A DNA stretch of 5,032 bases from Candidatus Aenigmatarchaeota archaeon (GTDB taxonomy: Archaea; Aenigmatarchaeota; Aenigmatarchaeia; CG10238-14; SpSt-28). The DNA lies in NCBI GenBank assembly GCA_021161995.1, contig JAGGZO010000072.1, forward strand, positions 1 through 5,032, given 5' to 3'. Numbering within the stretch: the first letter of the stretch is position 1; each line of letters begins with the position of its first letter. Below are positions 1 to 5,032 of this stretch, piece after piece. Made by a program: the position numbers and the translations under genes. Under the pieces are notes generated by a model. The model worked only from the letters and a program-made list of their open reading frames with translations, was not told the DNA's origin and did no database searches.

Positions 1-35
1 ATAATAAATTAATTCATTGCACCTATTATTTTGCT

Positions 36-263
36 ATGGTAAGGAAGTGGAAAAAAGTAGATAATAAGTGTTTCATTTGCGGCACTGAAGTAGGTAAAAT
101 AAAGATCATAAATGGTAAGATAGAAATTGAAGAGAAATATCCATCATTTGGCAGTTTTGTACAGGTTAAAGGAAAAGCAGAAATGAAAGTCATATGTAGA
201 AACTGTCAAAAAGAATTAGATAAAAAAGGTATCAGTTATATAGAAGCTCTAGCCAAAAAATAA
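36..263 (+). CDS. Small zinc-ribbon protein of unknown function (75 aa)
   Basis: I do not recognise this protein family. What can be seen is two CxxC pairs, CFIC at residues 12-15 and CRNC at residues 54-57. They are separated by a basic, beta-prone stretch (KIKIINGKIEIEE, then a Phe/Val-rich hairpin). This is the layout of a zinc ribbon that could bind one Zn(II) and possibly nucleic acid, but that role is inference. There is no signal peptide or membrane segment. The ATG at 36 is chosen because the protein then starts with a short basic segment before the first knuckle. The frame stays open back to the window edge (it would add NKLIHCTYYFA), so a longer start outside the window cannot be excluded. 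AT-rich bases around 3-11 lie about 29 bases before the ATG and could be a TATA box for a leaderless message. The 3' end overlaps the convergent phosphoribosyltransferase gene by 15 bases. The ordered Cys pairs support a real gene. Confidence 0.7.
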   Translation: MVRKWKKVDNKCFICGTEVGKIKIINGKIEIEEKYPSFGSFVQVKGKAEMKVICRNCQKELDKKGISYIEALAKK

Positions 264-899
264 CTCAGACTCTATTAGCTTTTTAACTTCTTCATCATCA
301 ACTTGAGCAAAATCAATATAGAACATTCCAACTGCACCAAGCATTTCGACCTCATTTATACAAACTATTTTATCCACTAATTTTGAAAGTTTCTCTAAAA
401 CATCTTTTTGTGCAACAGGTGTTGCCACAATTATTTTCCTTGGCTTGTTCTTTTTTATTGCTCTGATTGCGGCTTCCATTGTAGCTCCTGTTGCAATACC
501 ATCATCTACTATTATTACGTTTTTTCCTTTCATTTTTTTCAGATTGCTTTTTTCTATTCCATAAAACTCTAGGCGTTTGTTTATTTCTTTTTTCAATCTT
601 TTCACAACCTCATCAATATATAGCTTCCCTACACCTAATTCTAAAACAAGATCATCATTAATGACAATTGTTCCGTCTTGAGCAATAGCGCCTATACCTA
701 ATTCGGGATCGTGTGGTGAAGGAATTTTCTTGACCACAACAATAGAAAACTTTATACCTAACTCTTTAGCTATTTCATAAGATAAGATGACGCCGCCCCT
801 GGGTATCCCAATAACAATCGTATTCTCATTATCTTCAATCAATTCACTTAGAACTTTTGATAGTTCCTTAGCTGCCTCTTTTCTATTGGAGAAGATCAT
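249..899 (-). CDS. Predicted phosphoribosyltransferase, COG1926 type (216 aa)
   Basis: This is a type I phosphoribosyltransferase-fold protein, cytoplasmic, expected to bind PRPP or a phosphoribosyl product; its substrate is not known. The PRPP-binding loop is clear as VIIVDDGIATGATM (about residues 128-141), with the paired acidic residues D132/D133 and the GATGAT-like turn. The rest matches the COG1926 pattern: an N-terminal F-x-N-R-x-EA segment, IGIPRGGV (30-37), VVKKIPSPHDPELGIGA (55-71), an IND motif (80-82), and a C-terminal FYIDFAQVDDEEV (193-205). The length is usual for a single-domain member. The start at 899 overlaps the pgk stop as ATGA, so translation is probably coupled to pgk, and the gene is last in a gap-pgk-PRT operon. 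No Shine-Dalgarno is visible upstream. Its tail overlaps the convergent zinc-ribbon gene. Runs of T on the minus strand at 255-260 and 222-227 could help end transcription. Family assignment is strong; the biochemical role is open. Confidence 0.9.
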   Translation of the reverse strand: MIFSNRKEAAKELSKVLSELIEDNENTIVIGIPRGGVILSYEIAKELGIKFSIVVVKKIPSPHDPELGIGAIAQDGTIVINDDLVLELGVGKLYIDEVVKRLKKEINKRLEFYGIEKSNLKKMKGKNVIIVDDGIATGATMEAAIRAIKKNKPRKIIVATPVAQKDVLEKLSKLVDKIVCINEVEMLGAVGMFYIDFAQVDDEEVKKLIESELFFG

Positions 900-2143
900 A
901 TTAAATCTTTGAATTTTTGATAACTTAACCTTAATGCTTCTAAACCAGGCATTTTTCTACCAGATAGAAAGGTTATCATAGCACCACCAGAAATGCTCAC
1001 ATAGGAAAAATCTTTTTCACTAAAGCCCAGTGTTTCCATCGCAAGAGATGTATCACCACCACCGACTAGAGAATATCCATCAAACGTTGATAATAACTTG
1101 AAAATTTCTTTGGTTCCTTTTTCAAAACCTTTCTTTTCATACATACCAAGTGGTCCCTTTACTACTACAGTTCTAGAACCAGCTATTATTTCTTTGTATT
1201 TTTCAATTGTTTTCGTACTAACATCAAGGATAGTTGCATTTTCTGGAACATCATCTATATCAACTTCTACTCTGTTTCCATCTTTTTCTATAGCAACATC
1301 CTCTGGCAAAATTATCTCTTTACTATATTTAGTGATCAAATTCTTTGCATCATCTAATAATTTTAAATGACCCTTATACCTCAAAATAGATAAACTACCA
1401 GAACCTATTTCATAACCAAGAGCATAAAGAAATAGATTTGATAACAAGCCTCCTGTAAGAACTCTTTCTATAGCATCTGGTTTGTGCTCAAATAAATGCT
1501 TAAGCACCTTAATACAGTCATCTATCTTTGCGCCGCCCATTACCCATGTATTGACACCTAATGTCATCTCAAGAGCTTTTTTTATTGATTTGTATTCATC
1601 TATAAACACTATACCAGCAATCGTCGGTTTAACTGTTGCAAAACCGACTATGGATGCTTGACTTCTATGAGCAACTGAAAACGCATCTAAAACATAGTAA
1701 TCTATCAGAGGTGAAAGAAATCTTACCAGAGAAGAACTAGCATGTTCCTCAATCGATTTCTTCTCTGTTTCATCTTTCAAAAATCTAACGTTGTTTAGTA
1801 ATATCACATCACCTTCTTTCATCTGTTTTATTTCATATTTTGTCTTTTCGCTTATTGTTTCTGGAATGAATTTTACTTCAGCTCCAACATACTTAGAAAA
1901 TATTTTAGCGTGTTGCTCTAAGGATATAAAATCTGTTTCACCAAACCTACCCTGATGGGCTAGTACTATTACTTTAGCTCCTTTATTACGCAAATATTTT
2001 ATAGTTCTAGCGTATCTTTCAAATCTCTTGTTTTCAATTACGTTAAGGTTTTCATCAACATGCGAATTTAAATCTACTCTTACTGCTACAGTCTTACCGT
2101 TAAAGTCGAAATCCTCTATACAAAAAAAATCAAGGTTAGACAT
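896..2143 (-). CDS. pgk: Phosphoglycerate kinase, archaeal type (415 aa)
   Basis: Phosphoglycerate kinase reversibly transfers phosphate between 1,3-bisphosphoglycerate and ADP, giving 3-phosphoglycerate and ATP in glycolysis or running in reverse in gluconeogenesis. The N-terminal substrate domain shows VRVDLN (21-26), the basic substrate residue R40 in NKRFER, AHQGR (62-66), NNVRF (117-121) and DAFSVAHR (153-160). The C-terminal nucleotide domain shows MGGAK (202-206), KGPLGMYE (329-336), the GGGDT loop (361-365) and a final SISGGA (383-388). The AHQGR and DFISLEQHA context and the length are typical of archaeal enzymes. The closing motif is usually S-T-G-G-G-A; here the Thr is Ile and the first Gly is Ser, a mild oddity close to the phosphate-transfer site. 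The ATG at 2143 lies 9 bases after the gap stop with no clear Shine-Dalgarno, and the TGA stop overlaps the next ATG. The gene is complete and lies second in the gap operon. Confidence 0.96.
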   Translation of the reverse strand: MSNLDFFCIEDFDFNGKTVAVRVDLNSHVDENLNVIENKRFERYARTIKYLRNKGAKVIVLAHQGRFGETDFISLEQHAKIFSKYVGAEVKFIPETISEKTKYEIKQMKEGDVILLNNVRFLKDETEKKSIEEHASSSLVRFLSPLIDYYVLDAFSVAHRSQASIVGFATVKPTIAGIVFIDEYKSIKKALEMTLGVNTWVMGGAKIDDCIKVLKHLFEHKPDAIERVLTGGLLSNLFLYALGYEIGSGSLSILRYKGHLKLLDDAKNLITKYSKEIILPEDVAIEKDGNRVEVDIDDVPENATILDVSTKTIEKYKEIIAGSRTVVVKGPLGMYEKKGFEKGTKEIFKLLSTFDGYSLVGGGDTSLAMETLGFSEKDFSYVSISGGAMITFLSGRKMPGLEALRLSYQKFKDLI

Positions 2144-2152
2144 AGTATCTTA

Positions 2153-3190
2153 CTATTTTTGTATTCCTAGTGATTCGTTCGTCTTCTTTATGGATTTCCA
2201 TTTATCCTCAAAACCTATAGCAGCTCTTATAGCATCTATGTTCTCTGGTACTATTATCGATTCTTGATGCACTGCATGCATCCAATAAATATCTTTATCA
2301 TCAACACCAATAGTTTCTTCCCAAACAGCAACCTCATACATATCATGTCTTGGTCTAAGTAAATCTCTAAATCTCTCTATTATAGTCGCTGTGGAAGTGT
2401 ATCCTTCGCTCCCTTTAAACACAAGTATTCTAGTTGCGTAGTTGAATACACTTATAACATCTTCTCGTGAAACTTCTGTTTTCAATCTAACGTGAACTTG
2501 ATGAACATGTGCTAACGTTGTTGGAACTTTCACGGCAAGTGTCTTAATTCTTATCCATGGCATTACTGTTTGAACATCTGGACCATGATGAGAAGGAAAT
2601 TTTAGATCCGGTACTATAGCATCAACAGGACCTTTTTTATCATTCCACATATCAACTGCTCTCCTAACTAAACCAACAAAAACTTCATCAACACCAAAAG
2701 CCTTATCTATATGCCATAGAGTTCTGCATAAAGAGGTTGTATTACAGGAAACTACTCTTATGAATTGTTTTCCAATCGCATCTTCATAGTTTGCAATAGC
2801 GTTAAAACTTACTTGGGCAACGTATGATTTTTCACCACCCTGAAATATAGCTTTTACTCCGTATTTTTCATAGAGCGATTTATTTTTCTCTCCTATGCCA
2901 GCAGGAGTAGCATCAACAACAACGTCAACAGCACCATTTTTTAACAAATCTTCTAGGGTTCCATTAACATACATCCCTGCATTTCTCAAGTTCTCTAGAC
3001 CCCATTTGTTTGATGCATAGAGATCAACACCATACAGAGGTCCGTTCGGCTCAAGTACTGTTCTAAGTGTTGGAGTTGGCGCAACATCAGAAATAGCAAT
3101 AAGCTCCATATCATCTTGAAGCTTTACCGCATGCGCAATTCTTTTTCCTACTGTACCAATACCATTAATAGCAATTCTTATCTTGTTCAT
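2153..3190 (-). CDS. gap: Glyceraldehyde-3-phosphate dehydrogenase, archaeal type II phosphorylating (345 aa)
   Basis: This enzyme oxidises glyceraldehyde-3-phosphate with phosphate and NAD(P)+ to 1,3-bisphosphoglycerate, the substrate of the next gene's product. The Rossmann loop is INGIGTVGKR (8-17). The archaeal signatures DATPAGIGEKN (93-103), AIFQGGEK (114-121), SCNTTSLCR with catalytic C149 (148-156), PSHHGPDVQTV (199-209), VPTTLAHVH (222-230, likely catalytic H228, spaced 79 residues from the Cys as in Methanothermus fervidus) and AVHQES (306-311) are all present. D35 stands at the end of the second beta strand, where family members often carry Lys (VSKTxP), suggesting altered coenzyme preference. 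A stretch of a few extra residues follows (about 36-60). The start gives the normal N-terminus MNKIRIAINGIG. A weak GTGAG at 3194-3198 (minus strand) precedes the ATG. It is the first gene of the gap-pgk-PRT operon and diverges from nnrD. Confidence 0.97.
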   Translation of the reverse strand: MNKIRIAINGIGTVGKRIAHAVKLQDDMELIAISDVAPTPTLRTVLEPNGPLYGVDLYASNKWGLENLRNAGMYVNGTLEDLLKNGAVDVVVDATPAGIGEKNKSLYEKYGVKAIFQGGEKSYVAQVSFNAIANYEDAIGKQFIRVVSCNTTSLCRTLWHIDKAFGVDEVFVGLVRRAVDMWNDKKGPVDAIVPDLKFPSHHGPDVQTVMPWIRIKTLAVKVPTTLAHVHQVHVRLKTEVSREDVISVFNYATRILVFKGSEGYTSTATIIERFRDLLRPRHDMYEVAVWEETIGVDDKDIYWMHAVHQESIIVPENIDAIRAAIGFEDKWKSIKKTNESLGIQK

Positions 3191-3220
3191 GATCTCACAA
3201 TAATATTTTGCTCTTTTTTG

Positions 3221-3228
3221 ATATAAAT
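3221..3228 (-). promoter_or_regulatory. Putative TATA box for the gap operon
   Basis: Read on the minus strand the bases are ATTTATAT, close to the archaeal TATA box. Its centre is about 34 bases before the gap ATG, so initiation some 25 bases downstream would leave a short leader of roughly 8-10 bases that holds GTGAG. A second minus-strand candidate, GTATAAAA at 3241-3248, would give a leader of nearly 30 bases. Assignment is by sequence and spacing only. Confidence 0.5.
3221..3228 (+). promoter_or_regulatory. Putative TATA box for the nnrD operon, overlapping the gap box
   Basis: Read on the plus strand the same eight bases are ATATAAAT, preceded by a run of six T and a G. The centre is about 25 bases before the ATG at 3250, the distance expected for a leaderless archaeal transcript starting at or next to the start codon. 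No Shine-Dalgarno lies before that ATG, which agrees with a leaderless message. One element may thus serve both directions, so the two promoters probably compete or respond together. This is inference from spacing. Confidence 0.45.
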
Positions 3229-3249
3229 CTAAAAACTAAATTTTATACG

Positions 3250-4116
3250 ATGAAGTATATAACCAAAAGTATACTCAAAAAGATTTTCAGGCCTAGAGAT
3301 AAATGGTCACACAAACGAGATTTTGGACATTTGCTAATAATAGGTGGTAGCCATGTATATACGGGGCCACCAATTTTTAATGCATTAGCTGCTTATAGAA
3401 CGGGTGTAGACCTGGTTAGCATAATTTCTCCCAAAAGAGCTGCTGATATAGCAGCATCATACGCACCAGAATTAATAACATACCCTGTTGAAGGTAAATT
3501 TTTCAACAAAAGACATGTTAAAACAGTTCTTGAAATCATCGAGGAAATAAAACCAGATGTATGTGTCATAGGTGGTGGGATCACAAAAAACAATAACGTT
3601 TCTAAATTTATAGTGAAAATACTGGAAAATATCTACATTCCGTGTGTGATTGATGCAGATGCTCTGTATATATTAAGCAAGAATGTCTCTCTCATAAAAG
3701 AGAATTATATACTCACACCTCACTCAAAAGAGTTTTATTATTTAACTGGGTTATTACCACCTAAGAATTTGCATGAAAGAGTTAATCTTGTAAAACAAAA
3801 ATCTTTGGAACTCGGATGTACAATACTACTAAAGGGATACCTTGATATAATATCAAATGGCAATGAAGTATTGATAAACAAAACTGGTACACCAGCCATG
3901 ACAGTAGGGGGAACAGGAGATGTTTTAGCTGGAATAGCTGGGGCTTTGGTTTCTATGAAAAATGATGCTTTTATTTCTGCAGTGACAGCGGCCTTTATTT
4001 CTGGAAAAGCTGGTGAATATGCATTCAAAAAATATGGGTTTTCATTATTACCAAGCGATGTAATAAACGAAATACCAAAAGTTATTAAATCTCTTATCAA
4101 AGCTAAGAATAGATGA
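3250..4116 (+). CDS. nnrD: ADP/ATP-dependent NAD(P)H-hydrate dehydratase, NnrD/YjeF C-terminal type (288 aa)
   Basis: The enzyme repairs hydrated NADH or NADPH (NADHX/NADPHX) back to the normal coenzyme at the cost of a nucleoside phosphate. It has the ribokinase-like fold of the YjeF C-terminal (carbohydrate kinase) family. Numbered from the ATG at 3250: HKRDFGHLLIIGGS (21-34) with YTGPP (37-41), GGGITKNN (108-115), DADAL (135-139), LTPHSKEFYYLTG (155-167), LLKGYLDII (193-201), and the GGTGDVLAG anion-hole and catalytic loop (220-228) with D224 as likely base. The N-terminal epimerase (NnrE) domain of bifunctional homologues is absent, so this is a stand-alone dehydratase. An upstream in-frame ATG at 3208 would add 14 residues, but it would place the TATA-like element inside the gene, and homologues begin near ITKxxLKK, so 3250 is preferred. 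The TGA overlaps the glycosylase ATG. It lies head to head with gap, whose product generates NAD(P)HX. Confidence 0.92.
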   Translation: MKYITKSILKKIFRPRDKWSHKRDFGHLLIIGGSHVYTGPPIFNALAAYRTGVDLVSIISPKRAADIAASYAPELITYPVEGKFFNKRHVKTVLEIIEEIKPDVCVIGGGITKNNNVSKFIVKILENIYIPCVIDADALYILSKNVSLIKENYILTPHSKEFYYLTGLLPPKNLHERVNLVKQKSLELGCTILLKGYLDIISNGNEVLINKTGTPAMTVGGTGDVLAGIAGALVSMKNDAFISAVTAAFISGKAGEYAFKKYGFSLLPSDVINEIPKVIKSLIKAKNR

Positions 4117-4793
4117 AGGTAAAAGATCTTATCGAAAAATTGAGAAAAATTTATGGTAAACATGTTGATTGGTGGCCAAAATATTCAGATAACCACACAT
4201 TCGAAATAGCAATTGGCGCCATTCTTACTCAACAAACGAAATGGGAAAACGTAGAAAGAGTTATAAAGAAAATGATAGAACTAGAGATTCTAGACCCTAA
4301 GAAAATAGTGTCAATAGAAAAAAGAAAACTCGAGAATATCATTAAGCCATGTGGATTTTGCTCAGTGAAAGCAAATAGATTAAAGGATTTTTCATCGTTT
4401 ATACTCAAAAATTTGCAAAGTGATCTGAAAAAATTATTTGAACTGAAAGCGGATGAAGCCAGAAAATTATTACTAAAAATAAATGGTATCGGAAAAGAAA
4501 CTGCAGATGATATACTGTTATACGCTGGAGATATGAAAACTATACCAGTAGATTATTATACGAAAAGGTTCTTCAAACGAATTGGTATTACAGATGCTTC
4601 TGGATATGAAACGATAAGAAAAATGATACTTGACGAAATAAACAACGTAGATGATCTCAAGGAGTTTCACGCACTAATAGTAGAGCACTCAAAAAGAGTA
4701 TGCCGGCAAGAGCCATTGTGTGAAAAATGTGGACTGAAAAAGTTTTGCAAGCACTATCAATTAAATAGAAAATCGAAGAAAGTATATACATGA
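4113..4793 (+). CDS. HhH-GPD DNA glycosylase with iron-sulfur cluster, endonuclease III superfamily, COG2231/MagIII-like (226 aa)
   Basis: This is a base-excision repair glycosylase that flips out and removes damaged bases. The N-terminal part WWPKYSDNHTFEIAIGAILTQQTKW (20-44) is typical of the COG2231 branch related to MagIII rather than classical Nth. The helix-hairpin-helix is at about 119-138 with the hairpin NGIGKETA, and the catalytic Asp is D147 in PVDYYTKRFFKRIG. Bifunctional Nth enzymes have a Schiff-base Lys in GVGRKTA; here that position is E129, so I infer a monofunctional glycosylase without strong lyase activity, perhaps on alkylated purines or mismatched bases. Four Cys, C197-x5-C203-x2-C206-x5-C212, form a 4Fe-4S site, one residue shorter in the first gap than E. 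coli Nth. The start overlaps the nnrD stop and the stop overlaps the next start, both as ATGA, so it is co-translated inside the operon. Substrate is not determinable here. Confidence 0.9.
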   Translation: MKVKDLIEKLRKIYGKHVDWWPKYSDNHTFEIAIGAILTQQTKWENVERVIKKMIELEILDPKKIVSIEKRKLENIIKPCGFCSVKANRLKDFSSFILKNLQSDLKKLFELKADEARKLLLKINGIGKETADDILLYAGDMKTIPVDYYTKRFFKRIGITDASGYETIRKMILDEINNVDDLKEFHALIVEHSKRVCRQEPLCEKCGLKKFCKHYQLNRKSKKVYT

Positions 4794-5032
4794 AAGCAAT
4801 ATTCTTCGAAACAAAAGATTGGGAAAAGCCATATCTAGAGAAAGAACTAAAAAACATAGGAATTGATGCAAAGTTTGTAGATGTGCCGCTATCAATGGAA
4901 AACGCCGAAACAGCAAAAGATTTTGATATAGTCTCTACTTTCATATATTCAAAACTTTCCAAAGAAGTAGTAGAAAAATTGGAAAAAACAAAATTAATAA
5001 CAACAAGATCAACAGGCTATGATCACATAGAT
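4790..5032 (+). CDS. D-isomer-specific 2-hydroxyacid dehydrogenase, D-lactate dehydrogenase-like, N-terminal 81 codons (cut by window end)
   Basis: The visible part begins MKAIFFETKDWEKPYL, passes through DFDIVSTFIYSKLSKEVVEKL (44-64), and ends in LITTRSTGYDHID (69-81). That is the substrate-side catalytic domain start of the D-2-hydroxyacid dehydrogenase family. The FETKxWE opening, FIYSKLSKE and TRSTGYDHID are closest in style to D-lactate dehydrogenases of the Aquifex LdhA type, which reduce pyruvate or a related 2-keto acid with NADH. The coenzyme domain and the catalytic Arg, Glu and His lie beyond the window, so exact substrate and intactness cannot be judged. The ATG overlaps the glycosylase TGA (ATGA at 4790-4793), with a weak purine-rich GAAGAAAG upstream, and the frame stays open to the last base. 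Its position in the nnrD operon suggests a role in NADH turnover. Confidence 0.88.
   Translation, partial: MKAIFFETKDWEKPYLEKELKNIGIDAKFVDVPLSMENAETAKDFDIVSTFIYSKLSKEVVEKLEKTKLITTRSTGYDHID

Noticed and set aside
1098..1370. Open plus-strand frame of 90 codons inside pgk
   Set aside because: It is antisense to conserved PGK motifs, has a Ser/Phe-rich composition typical of a reverse-strand shadow, and shows no recognisable domain.
2028..2267. Open plus-strand frame of 79 codons across the pgk/gap junction
   Set aside because: It is antisense to the conserved PGK N-terminus and GAPDH C-terminus; no promoter or domain supports it.
3208..3249. Upstream ATG extending nnrD by 14 residues
   Set aside because: The extension does not resemble the family N-terminus and would put the TATA-like element at 3221-3228 inside the gene.
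3393..3593. Open minus-strand frame of 66 codons inside nnrD
   Set aside because: It lies opposite conserved nnrD coding sequence and has no motif.
3738..4163. Open minus-strand frame of 141 codons opposite nnrD and the glycosylase start
   Set aside because: It is long, but it mirrors the catalytic GGTGD region of nnrD; its hydrophobic Phe/Ile/Pro content is what antisense of this AT-rich code gives.
4657..4962. Open minus-strand frame of 101 codons opposite the glycosylase and dehydrogenase
   Set aside because: It is antisense to the iron-sulfur Cys cluster and the dehydrogenase N-terminus, with no independent support.
1..5032. tRNA, rRNA, CRISPR array, insertion sequence, toxin-antitoxin or defence system
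   Set aside because: The gaps between genes are 35, 9 and 59 bases, too short for these. I saw no repeated units, transposase or inverted-repeat ends, and every long frame is accounted for by metabolic or repair genes.

Overview
The window looks like a piece of a small, AT-rich archaeal genome. The evidence is the archaeal form (type II) of glyceraldehyde-3-phosphate dehydrogenase, an archaeal-style phosphoglycerate kinase, TATA-like boxes at archaeal spacing, an apparently leaderless start, and no strong Shine-Dalgarno sites. Lys-, Ile- and Glu-rich proteins and tight packing fit a reduced or thermophilic lineage. A DPANN-type archaeon is possible, but I cannot fix the lineage from sequence reading alone.

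Layout. At the left edge, a short plus-strand gene for a 75-residue putative zinc-ribbon protein (36-263) runs tail to tail into a minus-strand operon, and their coding ends overlap by 15 bases. Read 5' to 3', that operon is gap (3190-2153), pgk (2143-896) and a COG1926-type phosphoribosyltransferase (899-249). The gap-pgk spacing is 9 bases, and pgk and the phosphoribosyltransferase gene share an ATGA stop/start. A 59-base divergent spacer (3191-3249) with one obvious TATA-like element separates gap from a plus-strand operon. That operon is nnrD-like NAD(P)H-hydrate dehydratase (3250-4116), a HhH-GPD DNA glycosylase of the endonuclease III superfamily (4113-4793), and the first 81 codons of a D-lactate dehydrogenase-like 2-hydroxyacid dehydrogenase (4790 to the window end). 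Both junctions in this operon are also ATGA overlaps. No stretch over 60 bases lacks a gene.

How the genes fit together. GAPDH and PGK form the ATP-yielding (or, reversed, gluconeogenic) step pair between glyceraldehyde-3-phosphate and 3-phosphoglycerate. GAPDH makes NAD(P)H and is known to make the damaged hydrate NAD(P)HX as a side product, and the divergent nnrD product repairs that hydrate. The dehydrogenase at the right edge could re-oxidise NADH by reducing a 2-keto acid. The window therefore reads as a nicotinamide-redox and lower-glycolysis neighbourhood with two less expected partners, an uncharacterised phosphoribosyltransferase and a DNA glycosylase. I see no mobile element, CRISPR array, RNA gene or clearly new system. 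The most interesting points are the gap/nnrD pairing, an Asp where archaeal GAPDHs usually have a Lys near the coenzyme, and the phosphoribosyltransferase coupled to pgk.
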